A stretch of DNA of 64,000 bases from contig OZ038459.1 of assembly GCA_964036195.1 (NCBI GenBank), positions 3,407,206-3,471,205 on the forward strand. The letters are read 5' to 3'. The position numbers were made by a program, and so were the translations under genes. Under the pieces are notes generated by a model. That model saw nothing but the letters and a program-made list of their open reading frames with translations, was not told the origin of the DNA and searched no databases. The first letter of the stretch is position 1. Every line of letters starts with the position of its first letter. Source of the DNA: Sphaerolaimus hirsutus (lineage: Eukaryota; Nematoda; Chromadorea; Monhysterida; Sphaerolaimidae). Below, piece by piece: positions 25,201 to 34,284 of the stretch.

Positions 25201-28200
25201 ACTTGTCGACTTCTTGCCCAAACTTTTTGCATTTTTCCCAAAAAATGTCAAATGTGGTACTATGCCATATGGGCATGTGAGGTCAAAAAATTGATGGAAG
25301 ATGGTGAAAAATCTGCAGACGTAGGTAGCCCCAGATGACGTTTCCGGGCTTAACTCGAAATTTTCATATTTCGGACTTGTCGACTTTTAGAATTGGACGC
25401 CTCAAATGTTTTATGGTGTGACAGGGGTTTCCAAAATTTAGATTTCATGAGGGTTCATCATGTTAATCCCTCTACGTAGCAAATTTCATACACCGTATTT
25501 GCTCGAAATAACCGCATGGGTTTCTTATTTTGCCACAAAATTGAGGGGGCTAATTGTAGGGGGGGGGCTTATTCCAGGAGCGTTTTATTATTTCTCGAGA
25601 AACTTTGTGAAATTCCACATAATCAGACGTAGAAAAATTCGACAATAACAGTTATGTATAAGTGCCTATATACATACCAATTTTGCTTGAATAATTCTCC
25701 CTGGAATAATTACTCGGGGGTTAAATCGAGGAAATACGGTATAAGAATTGACATGAAAGAATGGACCCAGTCCGTTGAAGGTGCGGATTTTCCCCACTGC
25801 AGATTTCTTTTGTTGTCGAGTATACTACCGTATTTCCTCGAAATACCCCCAGGGGGTCGATTTTTTCAGGGTGGAAATTTGGGGGGGGGGCTTCTTCGAG
25901 GGGGCGGTTAATTATTTCGCCAGAAATTTTCGTAAATATCGTAGTAAATAATGGGCTTTACATACCCAAAACTAGTAATAAACGTCACCAAATGGGACGT
26001 ATTAGAACGTACAAACGTAGATAGCTATACAAACTACACTACCGTGCATAATAGTGCGGAATGTGGTACCACGCATTGTTTTGGTGACACCCCAACACAG
26101 AAAAGCATGGCTGCCGAGTAAATAGGCATTCGTTTGATGCACATGAGTGCTGACAACACGCGTACAAAAACTTAATTTTCTATCTTACTCATGAGCCATT
26201 ATATAACAAAAAAATTGCACACACCTCACTTTGTTCATCGTGCATAATAGTCCGGAAAACGTCACTGAAGCTATTCTAAGTTGAAATTTTTCCATTCAAA
26301 CGCAGATGTTTTGATGGAGCGAATGATTCACAATATAAATGCCAGAAAATATCACCCCTTTTTACTTCCAGGTGATGACTTTTAAGAAAAATGTTCACAA
26401 TCGAGTACCAACATCTGGTAGCAATTGCTACCACATAGATCATGAATAAGGCACTATTATTTGCTCATAAGCAGCTTTATAATGAACATAATATGTGGTA
26501 CAGAATGTAGGTCTTATCGAAAAGACTTGAACTTTAATGTAAGGGGGCTAATAAGTGATTTGTTTTTTATAAGTAAGCACCCACACAAAACTGCACTTAC
26601 AAGGCACTGCATTACAACATGAAAACTGACATACAGACACTGTACAACCACACATAGCTAAGATTGGACTGGCACACAACTTAAGGCATTCTTGAAGTAC
26701 TTGACCATATAACTCACAAAGTACATATGAGTCTAGTTTAATAATGTTCTTAAGCCAAATGAATATGTATAAATTATTTACATTTTCAGGAACAAATTTG
26801 ATGAATCGCATCATCAAAATTTTTGGCCTAAGAACAAATACTTACTGGTCATCAAGGTTCACTGTAGGTACTGTATCTAGGTACCTACAAGTGTCTTCTA
26901 AATGATAAACAATTCAAAACACCAATGTGCAGTTTGAAGATGCAATCCAGCTAGCATATTACTGACCCATGCCATGGGAAACAGACTAAGCTAAGCATAG
27001 ACACATTCATTTTGCTTTATCCTTTAAGATTAGATAAAAACATAAAAATGGGCATGTTTACTGAAATTTTATGTTGCAAATCATTCCCTCCATCACACCA
27101 TTAGCTTTTTAACGAAAAAATTTTAACTTAGAATAGCTTGAGTGACGTTTTCCGGACTATTATGCACGATGAACAAAGTGAGGTGTGTGCAATTTTTTTG
27201 TTATATAATGGCTCATGAGTAAGATAGAAAATTAAGTTTTTGTACGCGTGTTGTCAGCACTCATGTGCATCAAACGAATGCCTATTTACTCGGCAGCCAT
27301 TCTTTTCTGTGTTGGGGTGTCACCAAAACAATGCGTGGTACCACATTCCGCACTATTATGCACGGTAGTGTACTACGTATATTTATGTAAAAGCTGCGAT
27401 GAGATTTGACCCCAATAAATCAATCATGTATTCATCATTGTATACATGATGTACATCATTCAAGACGGGGTATTTCGAGTTGGGATTATTTTTTCTCAGC
27501 TCGAAAACACCTGCGGGTATTTCGAGGGGGGGGGGGTTAATTCAAGGGGGGGATTTCGAGGAAATACGGTAGTCTAAAATTTCTTTCCCAAGAATAGGGG
27601 GCTTACTAACAGGTTTGAATTAATTAGATGTTTGATTAAAATTATTAAGATTAAAAAAGATGTTTGATTAGACAAAATAGCGGGCGTGTTTAAGGGGTGA
27701 CATTTGTCTAAACCGCATTTACCCACCCCCGCGATTTTGGAGACCCCTGTCGTTGAAACAGACATTATTTGCACATTGCGATTACTCCGGTTTCTGTATG
27801 TTTTATATTTTCATTTGATATTTTCATACGGTGCAAGTCGAGTGAACGTTTAGAAGTATAAAATTTAAATACGGATTTGTTTACAATTTTTGAGAAATCG
27901 CAGTGCGCTGAAATTTTTTACGATCGATGAAACAAACGTTATTTGATTATCCTCAATTTCGAGCGCATCGTCACTGTCAATCCTAAAGGAAAAAGTGGCG
28001 GAATTTGGGTTGCAAAGAAGGTGGGGCGTTTCCGGAATTTTTTTTTTTTTTTTTTGGGTGGGGGGGGGGGTCATCGCATACACAGTTAAATTTCAAATTT
28101 GAGGGATCTGCGGGTGTTATTAGTGGGAGCTAACTAGTTTTGAATGGAGCACATTGCTGCCGGTTAACATAATTACATCACATACCTGTAATATTTAGTC

Positions 28201-31200
28201 CAGTAATATAGAGTTTGTATTTACAGTTTACAGGAAAACCGTTGTACATAAAAATATGTCTAGATTAGTAAATGCTTCTCTAAACTTTTCTAGTATTATA
28301 TTTAGTTGCCAATTGCTCTAAAAATTCCATCCAATAACGTTAAATACACTACCGTGCATAATAGTTGAGACTTTCTATGTTTGGGAATTTCGTAGTGTCC
28401 ATAATGGCCCTACACTCACTAGTTTTCACCGTGACTTGTGTGAAAACTGAAATGGCGACATGGCGACATTCAGCCTACTCTTATAGTATGCTATAAATAT
28501 GTGTTTTAGTTTTCAAATTTTCAAATTTAAGCCTTTATTTATTTAAATTCAAATAAGATCTGAATTAAATCATTCAACCGTGTTCATTTATTCACATTTT
28601 TAAAATTTTCAGTTTTCACACGAGGTCACGGTGAAAACTAGTGTGTGTAGGCACAATATTTCAGAATGGGAATGAACCAAACATTGGCAGACACTTTTGG
28701 TGCTTGGCACCAAAGTGTTGGGTCTCTTTACATGACTACTGATAAGTATAGTGATGTAAAAGGGCCAAGACTGTAAGGGGGGTTTATATGTGTAATGGGT
28801 CTAGATGTGTAATGGGTAGAATTAGATGGGTGGCGGGTCTATGTACATGTGTAATGGGTTTCCATGTGACTCGCCCTCAGTCCCTAAAACGTCATCCCTC
28901 AATATCCAAACATAGAAAGTCTCAACTATTCTGCACAGTAGTGTAAATCCACTACTACATGCACCCCGCACCCCCTGTTACCCCACATTTACCCCACCCC
29001 CTCAACGAACTTCAATCTCGCCTCGGCGGCGGCGGCGCGCCTCTGCATGCGCCTGGCGATGAGCGCGTTGAGCACGCTGAGCAGGAAGAAGGGCACGAAC
29101 GTCATGAGGATCATGTACATGTACACGTTGTACACCACGTTGATCTTGAAGAACAGCTCCGTGGGGCAGATCTCCACCATGGTCGCGTGCCGGTGCGGTC
29201 TGGGAAAACACGTTTTTTTCAACCACCACGTTTTCACCACGTTTTTGAAGAAAAAAAAAGTTTTGAGAAGTCCCGAAATATGGTTGTAGGTATTTTTATC
29301 GGTCTGCAATTGGGAGGGGGGTTGGTTTCTACCTAACTATCTATGCCGATGCATTTCTTGGCTCCTATCCTATTATACCCCCCAAAGCGCAAGTGAAGCC
29401 AATTTCGTATTATTCTGCCTCAATTTTCACTCGAATCACAAACCTGCACATTCTCAGTCTGAATTGTCCAAATCTGAGGGAATTATAACCGGCGGACACC
29501 AGAAAGACCACGGCTAAAAGTTGAACCGCTCTTTTTGGGGTGCAATAGTTTGGAAACGTTTCGGTCCAATAGACCTGTGTGTTATAGAGGATTATGACGT
29601 CATGTTAAGTGACACGTTTTGCTCAAAGTTTCAAATTCCAGGCAGGGTGTGAATTTGATACCTTCTCATTGGCGCGAAATACTGGATTGTAATTGACAAC
29701 TTACAAAAAAAATTAATAGGTATATGTAATATATGTAATATAAATTATTTATGTCTTGGTCGATAACGCCCGAGTCGGATACTTATGTATGCACTATCAC
29801 AAAAAGAAAAATATTTTAAAAAAGAAAAAATCGGGGTCGCATACAAATGAGGAATGTTTTTCCCGAAATGTTTTTTCTTTTTTGCTGGAATTATTTTAAT
29901 TTTATTAATGATGACATCATAATGGAGTGTTTCCTTCAGAAAAATGCATGGCATGCGGTCCGCCGAATATACTGTATTTTATTTGTTCAAAATGTTCTCC
30001 GCTTATCACGACTTCCCTTGATCTCCCACCCCCTAAAATATCACAAAAATTTCTCCAATTTCATGCAAAGTATAAATCGTCAGATGAAATCCCTTTAACA
30101 TTCAACGTGACATTTCACTGTCCCACCCAACCCCATCAAACAACCCCCCCCCGCAACACCTTGACATAGCAATCGATAGCCGCGGCGACAATAATGTACA
30201 CACTGCAAGTCTGCGCCAGGTACCCAAAAGGCAGCGTGTACACCACCAAGTAGGGGCTGTGGTGCAGCGCGGGCAGGTACGCCCTGGCCGAGTCGATCCA
30301 GAACATCACCACGCCCGTTATCACCTGGGGGCAGTCCCAGACACTGTAAAATGCACTGTGAAGTGCAGAAGACTCTGTGAAATGTCATGTAAATAACCGT
30401 GTAAGTGTCATGTGTATCCAAATAGTATTGTAGCATATCCAAATCGTACGTTTTTGTGTCCAAAGCTTTTGTAGAAAAGTAAGAATTGGATACAAAAACA
30501 TAAGATTTGTATACGATACAATAAGATTTGGATACACATGACACGTTACAGATTATTTTACATGACATTTGACACTTTACAGTATCTTTTACATGACACC
30601 TGACATTTTACATTTTACAAGGCATTTTACAGAGTCTGGGACTGGCACCAGGAAGAAGTCGCTGACTGATAGCGCCGCCAGGTAGATGTTCGCTGAACTG
30701 GAGCGCATTCTGAGCGGGGTTGGCTTGAGGTTGCGAGTAGTGATGGAAAAGTGCCAGGAAAAATGGCGCCAGTGCAAGGGGGTATTTCAAGGGTTGAGTA
30801 TTTCCCCAGATCGCTCAGACCTGGGGGGTATTTCGAGGGACGAGGGGGTTTCATTCCAGGGGACTGTAAATCCCACGGTTTCGCATCAAATCAACACAAT
30901 GCAGTATTTAAATACTTTAAAAATTACAAAGTTTCTGGATCTCGATAAGTGAATGCAAAATCATATAACTGCAACATCCAAATTCAAAAGAAACACGATT
31001 ACTGATGTAAAAGCGCCGTGGCGCTGGCTCCAAGGCAAAAAGTGTCATGGCGCTTGGCGCCATTTTGCTGTGATTTCGTCCGCTTGGTGCTATGTTTTAG
31101 TTGCGCTAAGAACAAAAGCGTCTGGCGCTGGGTCTTGGCGCTTGACGCCAAAATGTTGCCGCCTTTCACAGTTCTAAACGTGACACTTCAAAAGGAAAAA

Positions 31201-31405
31201 AAACAACTCACTTTGGTCTGGTGTAAATATACAGGTTGAAAACGTTGCCCACCAAGCCGAACAGAGACACCAGTGGCATAGCGAATATAACAACCAGAAA
31301 GTTGAACATAGCATATGACAGCGTGTATTCTTTGGATGTCAAATCAGAACAATTGCACTTCTCCCCTGCCGGCGGTTGCCACGATGAATCGTTTGTTTCC
31401 GGCAT
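16276..31405 (-). CDS. FMRFamide-receptor-like class A GPCR, complete, 11 exons, 545 aa
   Basis: Exons in coding order: 31405-31212, 30709-30649, 30324-30160, 29574-29444, 29199-28993, 21941-21734, 21259-21149, 20698-20511, 20205-20145, 19742-19536, 16380-16276. They sum to 1638 nt and all phases agree. The start is the first in-frame ATG; the stop is TGA at 16278-16276. The short extracellular N-terminus has N-glycosylation sites NDS (5) and NCS (18). TM1 is 36-61 (GN at 53-54), TM2 starts at 72 (SVSD, Asp82), TM3 ends in DCY at 136-138, TM4 is about 155-172 followed by YNSLRF, TM5 is about 204-230 (Pro220, then LNALI), TM6 is about 352-379 (LLCNTLAL) and TM7 is about 388-413 (NSSVNFVIY). 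Helix 8 is FRDRFCC, a likely palmitoylation site. The third intracellular loop is about 115 residues and the cytoplasmic tail about 115. YN.LRF, P..LL..LN and NSSVNFVIY are typical of invertebrate FMRFamide receptors. The ligand is not known. Exon order and phases are well supported; for exon 21941-21734 a nearby alternative acceptor is possible. Confidence 0.88.
16427..16594. mobile_element. Family D MITE in the GPCR intron 16381-19535
   Basis: CACACACGCTAGTTGACATA at the left and GATGTCAACTAGCGTGTGGG at the right; 168 bp, almost no loop. Its left end lies about 47 bp from the acceptor of the last GPCR exon. Confidence 0.8.
16607..17055. repeat. Family M, CCTGATCCCGAT block
   Basis: Degraded CCTGATCCTGA and CCGATCCCAAAA units, ending CATTTGAACTCTAAC. 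In GPCR intron. Confidence 0.5.
18268..18483. mobile_element. Family H element in GPCR intron
   Basis: TTTATGTCTCACGTTGGAAG to CGTGCAAGGTGTAAAGTCAC. Confidence 0.65.
18794..19384. mobile_element. Family B element interrupted by a D element
   Basis: TACCGTATTTCCTCGAAAAA on the left; GAGAAAATACGGTA on the right. A complete D element (18860-19022) is inserted near the left end. All of it lies in the GPCR intron 16381-19535. Confidence 0.65.
18860..19022. mobile_element. Family D MITE, nested in B
   Basis: GGCCCTACACACGCTAGTTG and GTCAACTAGCGTGTGTGGGC are near-perfect inverted ends around a GTTCGTCGGCTCG core. Confidence 0.85.
19743..20144 (-). mobile_element. Family A introner-like element forming GPCR intron 9, with nested K
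   Basis: The intron starts right after CCAG with GTGCCACTCCCAGACACTG, the family A terminus. It ends CATTTCACAGAGTCTGTGACTACCCCGCAG (split here as CATTTCACAGAGTC and TGTGACTACCCCGCAG), a degraded version of the opposite terminus. A family K element (19849-20016) sits inside it. The right-hand target copy is not preserved: the next exon begins AACGAC rather than GTG. This is therefore an older or altered case than intron 2. Confidence 0.6.
19849..20016. mobile_element. Family K MITE nested in GPCR intron 9
   Basis: Starts TAGGGTGTCAACTTTCCG, interior TTCCGTTTTCCG units. The right end is degraded. GTCTAAAG (19841-19848) and GTTTAAAG (20017-20024) match at 7 of 8 positions as a target duplication. 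Confidence 0.65.
20714..20863. repeat. Family M element in GPCR intron
   Basis: AAGTGGGATCCCGATCCCGA to AATCCCGTTTGAACCCTAAT, 16 bp from the acceptor of the TM6-TM7 exon. Confidence 0.6.
21374..21540. mobile_element. Family N MITE, degraded, in GPCR intron
   Basis: GAAGTGAAATTAGAAGTGAG repeats on the left and CTTGCGGAATCTGCACCAGG on the right. The right end joins a family A copy. Confidence 0.5.
21536..21680. mobile_element. Family A copy abutting a family N copy
   Basis: Begins AGGTGCAATCCCACCCCTG directly after a family N terminus and ends CTTTACAGAACCGTCCCC. It carries the AATCAAAACAAAGAAAA core of the short subtype and lies in the GPCR intron 21260-21733. Confidence 0.6.
22021..22345. 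mobile_element. Family A copy (long subtype) in the 7-kb GPCR intron
   Basis: Starts GGTGCCGGTTCCAGAGCCTG, carries the ATCCAAATCTTACTTT inverted core near 22150-22250, and ends in ACATGACACTTTACACACGG. The right end is degraded. Confidence 0.5.
22679..23004. mobile_element. Family C MITE with hexamer-palindrome interior
   Basis: AGGTGATGTAAAAACGCCAT to GTGGCGCTTTTACATCACTA. The interior has GGCGCC, GCGCCA and GCTTGGCGC units. In the 7-kb GPCR intron. Confidence 0.7.
23152..23668. mobile_element. Family L element
   Basis: GTTGTTAAAAGTACCGAACT to AGTTCAGTACTGTTAACAAC inverted ends; TACTCATGA-type interior. Confidence 0.65.
23963..25407. mobile_element. Family I element split by J
   Basis: TGAGGCGTCCAATTGTAAAA to TTTTAGAATTGGACGCCTCA. 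J (24062-24878) interrupts it at GGTGCGTG. In the 7-kb GPCR intron. Confidence 0.85.
24062..24878. mobile_element. Family J MITE with 8-bp duplication GGTGCGTG
   Basis: TAACGATGGCAAA and TTTTGCCATCGTTA ends. GGTGCGTG at 24054-24061 and 24879-24886; the empty site GATGCGTG is seen in the intact I copy near 3799. Interior is mostly ATTTTCGAATTTTCGAAT. The 8-bp duplication fits hAT. Confidence 0.85.
25492..25741. mobile_element. Family B element
   Basis: ACCGTATTTGCTCGAAATAA and TTAAATCGAGGAAATACGGT form the ends. In the 7-kb GPCR intron. Confidence 0.65.
25826..27571. mobile_element. Family B element split by a Tc1/mariner-like element
   Basis: Left end ACCGTATTTCCTCGAAATAC, right end ATTTCGAGGAAATACGGTA. 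Element O (26035-27372) sits between the two halves. Confidence 0.7.
26035..27372. mobile_element. Tc1/mariner-like element O with about 257-bp inverted arms
   Basis: TACACTACCGTGCATAATAG at the left and its inverse at the right, bounded by TA. Arms 26035-26292 and 27117-27372 are nearly perfect inverses. The 820-bp interior shows no frame I recognise as a transposase, so this looks like a non-autonomous derivative. Confidence 0.7.
28345..28945. mobile_element. O-type element with an F element inside
   Basis: TACACTACCGTGCATAATAG, then TTGAGACTTTCTATG, at the left; inverse CATAGAAAGTCTCAACTATT at the right. Shares its first 20 bp with element O. The middle contains a complete family F copy (28399-28655) and a C fragment. 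Confidence 0.6.
28399..28655. mobile_element. Family F MITE
   Basis: GGCCCTACACTCACTAGTTT to AAACTAGTGTGTGTAGGC; ATGGCGACATGGCGACATT in the left arm. Confidence 0.75.
30325..30648 (-). mobile_element. Family A introner-like MITE forming GPCR intron 2 exactly
   Basis: The 324-bp intron is wholly one foldback element. In coding orientation the upstream exon ends TTCCTG and the intron begins GTGCCAGTCCCAGACTCTG. The intron ends GTCTGGGACTGCCCCCAG and the next exon begins GTGATAAC. CCTGGTG at the left and CCAGGTG at the right fit a 7-bp target duplication (6 of 7 identical). The element proper is 317 bp and the intron is 324 bp. The interior carries inverted copies of the TATCCAAATCTTA-like motif seen in other A copies. 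Splicing removes the element plus one duplication and leaves TTC CTG GTG ATA in frame within TM2. Confidence 0.85.
30738..31110. mobile_element. Family C fragments around a B right end in GPCR intron 1
   Basis: AGTGATGGAAAAGTGCCAGG at 30738 and CTGATGTAAAAGCGCCGTGG at 30994 are C left ends; GGGGTATTTCGAGG near 30822 is B. Confidence 0.45.
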
Positions 31406-31529
31406 CTGGCTGGCGCCGATCTCTCACCCCGTCAACAGTCAAGTTTCGTGTCAAGTTTCAAATTTCCGACGCACTTTCAAGTTTCAAATCGCGATTAAAG
31501 TTTACTAGATTTCGTCTGCCCATACATGT

Positions 31530-31692
31530 CATAAAAACTTGTCAATTGTCATGCAAAGTGTTAAAATTTCAATAAAAATCCTTTTCTTTTTGTTTTGATG
31601 GACATTTTACATGACGTTTGGCACTTTACATTACATTTTACATGACGTTTGGCACTTTACATTACACTTTACAGGGCGCGGGACAGGCACCT
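31530..31692. mobile_element. Family A right-hand part upstream of the GPCR start
   Basis: TTACATGACGTTTGGCACTTTACA is present twice (as TTACATGACGTTTGG and CACTTTACA), followed by the terminus GGGCGCGGGACAGGCACCTGG. It lies about 130-290 bp upstream of the GPCR ATG, so it could be in the 5' UTR or a 5' intron. Confidence 0.5.
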
Positions 31693-31710
31693 GGTCATAA
31701 CCAGGTAAGC

Positions 31711-32042
31711 TACCGTATTTCCTCGAAATATCCCCCTTGAATTAACCTTGAATTCACATGGATCATCAAACGCGGGGTATTTCAAGGGGGGTTCATTATT
31801 TCCCCAGGTAGCTCAAACCTGGGGGCAGTCCCAAGCCCTGTAAAGTGTCAAATGTCAAGTCAAATGCAAAGTCAAGTGTCAATCAAAACAAAAAGAAAAG
31901 ATTTTATTACTGAACTTTGCATGACAATTGACACTTTACTTTGCATTTGACTTTACATTTGACACTTTACTTTACAATTTACAGGGCTTGGGATTGGCAC
32001 CTGGGGGTATTCCGCGGGACGTCAATTCGAGGAAATACGGTA
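31711..32042. mobile_element. Family B element hosting a family A insertion
   Basis: TACCGTATTTCCTCGAAATA and TTCGAGGAAATACGGTAA ends. It lies 300-640 bp upstream of the GPCR ATG and is split by the A copy at 31826-31998. Confidence 0.75.
31817..32007. mobile_element. Family A copy nested in a B element, with ACCTGGGGG duplication
   Basis: The element (about 31826-31998) has ends CAGTCCCAAGCCCTGTAAA and TTTACAGGGCTTGGGATTGG and a central A/T-rich foldback. It is flanked by the 9-bp direct repeat ACCTGGGGG (31817-31825 and 31999-32007). The host is a B element whose sister copies read GACCTGGGGGGTATTTCGAG without interruption (for example near 30820), which gives an empty-site comparison. Confidence 0.8.
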
Positions 32043-32416
32043 ATTTTGGATTTGAAACTTTGTCTCAAATTTAACACTTAACAAAGCAACTGACAGGGTG
32101 TGAGAGTGGTACCTGGTCATGCTATTCACACATAGATTTGATAGCCCTGGCACGCAGCCAAACTGTCTTCATAATATGACTACCTATCTAAATTTCTTCA
32201 ACCAATTTTTGTTAAATTCCCTTAGCATAGAATGAATGTTAGCTGTGCGTCAAATAATGACTAGGTATTTAGAAATTCAATTAAAATATAGGTAGTTAAA
32301 TAAAAGTATTATAAAACGTAATTGTATGGAAATATATTCCTTATCCTGAAACGTTGGCGAGAAATAATTGAGCATTGTTTTTCATGCGAATTTGTCTGTT
32401 ACATTTTTTTACTTTT

Positions 32417-32868
32417 TCGCGCTACGCACACTGGGTATCAACTGTTTTTCATGTCAATTCAGATTTTAGTTGACGGGACGCGGCACGATTTTCACGTGCA
32501 CTTGCGCCATTGTGGAAAAGCAATTAATGTTGTCATGTGCATTTGAGCAGGGACGTACGCAGAATTTATGAGCGGGGGGGGGGGGCGGATTGTATACGGA
32601 GCCCAGCGAACGGGGGGGGGGGGGGGGGGGGGCGGCGCCAAAAATTTTTATTAAAGTGCCCACAAGTTCGCCTCAGAAAAGTGACATTTCTGGCAAATTT
32701 TTCTGCCCGACCCGGGAACGGGGGGGGGGCAAATTTTTCTGCCCGCCCCCCCCTGCGTACGTCCTTGCATTTAGCATAATTCCGCGCCCCATCAACTAAA
32801 ATCTGAATGGGAACCACTCGACCCAGTTGACACCCGATTTCAATTGTCAACTGGTGTATGTGTACGTC
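32417..32868. mobile_element. Family D-like MITE split by a P element
   Basis: TTCAGATTTTAGTTGACGGG on the left and CATCAACTAAAATCTGAATG on the right are inverted. The P element 32550-32768 is inserted. Confidence 0.55.
32550..32768. mobile_element. Family P-like element with long G runs
   Basis: CAGGGACGTACGCAGAATTT to CCCCTGCGTACGTCCTTG; GAGCGGGGGGG and a 22-base G run follow. Confidence 0.65.
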
Positions 32869-33634
32869 CTTTCACCCGGCACTGCCACCTTGATAGTCTG
32901 GGGGGGGGGGTTCTATCGAACTGAACAAATGGCACGCAGCAAAAAAAAGCCGCTTAGAAACGGAAATTGCTATCGCTAACGCGTTTGCCTCCAGCGCCAT
33001 CTGCGCTGATTTGTTAGCAAAACGCACCAGCGATGCGATGCCGTAGCGCCTCTCGCTATAGAATACCTACGTGGGTTTTTAAAAAAGATTCTAAAAAAGT
33101 GATATTTTTAAAACATGAAGGGGTAAGATGATGCCTACCTACTCTTGAGGAGGTTTGGATGGAATTACCAGAGTTGTTAAAAGTACTGAGCTTTTTTAAA
33201 GTAAATGTATCTTATATAAAGTACTCTTTCTTCTCATTTAAGAGTGTGGTTCTATTTTTCATCAACTTTTTTTTACCCAGCGTTCTATCGGAGGCTGCCG
33301 TTCTATTTTCCACTACTTTTTCACACATCTTTATTTGAAATTTTTTTGAACAACCGTTTTTTAAACTTGATTTTTTCTCAAGCACTAGTGTTGTAGAATA
33401 TAATGGTGTGGAAAGAGGAACACCAGTAAAGGTATGTATTTACAATAATATGCGTACTGTATTTCTTGAAATAGAATGAATTACCCCCAATTGAACGGTT
33501 TTACGTAGGTATTGGCACGTTTTTGCGCTCACGAACACAATAGTACGGCACACTCAAATAGAACGGCAGTCTCCAATAGAACGGACGGCTTCCAATATAA
33601 TGGCAGGTCGAAATTACGTTGGAAAGGCGTATGA

Positions 33635-33800
33635 TACAAACGGGATTGACTTTTCGGGATCGGGATTAGGGTTTCGGGATTGGGATCGGGATTGGGATTT
33701 AAAAATTTTGGGATGGGGATCGGAATCGGGATTTCGATTTTGAGAGTTCAGGATCGGGATCGCGATTCAGGTTTCGGGATCGGGATCCCGCTTGGACCTT
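33635..33800. repeat. Family M, GGGATCGGGAT block
   Basis: ACGGGATTGACTTTTCGGGA, then repeated GGGATCGGGATT, ending CGGGATCCCGCTTGG. Confidence 0.5.
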
Positions 33801-34284
33801 TCAATGGTGCCAACTCAAAAATATAAAAAAATGGATAGCGAGTATGTTCGTAGCATTCGAATAGATATTAGGTAAGTTTCAAATTTATGCCGTGATATTC
33901 AAATATTACTCAAGCTTCATTTAAAAAAAACAAAGTTCAAATGAAAAATGTATGAAAAATTTTGTGAAATAAGTAGAACCAGAGCCTCCAATAGAACGGC
34001 AGATAAAAAAGTTTACGAAAAAATAGAACCTCACCGTTCTATTAGAAGAATTACAGTAGTAGACAGTGGGTGGTGATTGTTTGTTCAGCATGGATACCTT
34101 TTGTGGTTGGATGACACTGGGCGGCCCCGGGAAATGTTTGATTTTCATATTCCATCGCAATGTGTCCTCTAGACACCGACATGTTCACATGCTGTAGTTT
34201 TCGATGTGGAACGCATATTATTTAATCGACAGTTGTTGGAATGACACGTCTTATAAATAAAATTCAAATAAAGATACCTATATT

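Noticed and set aside
26548..26817. 89-codon minus-strand frame inside element O as a transposase remnant
   Set aside because: No DD[DE] pattern or helix-turn-helix visible; composition is that of random AT-rich DNA.
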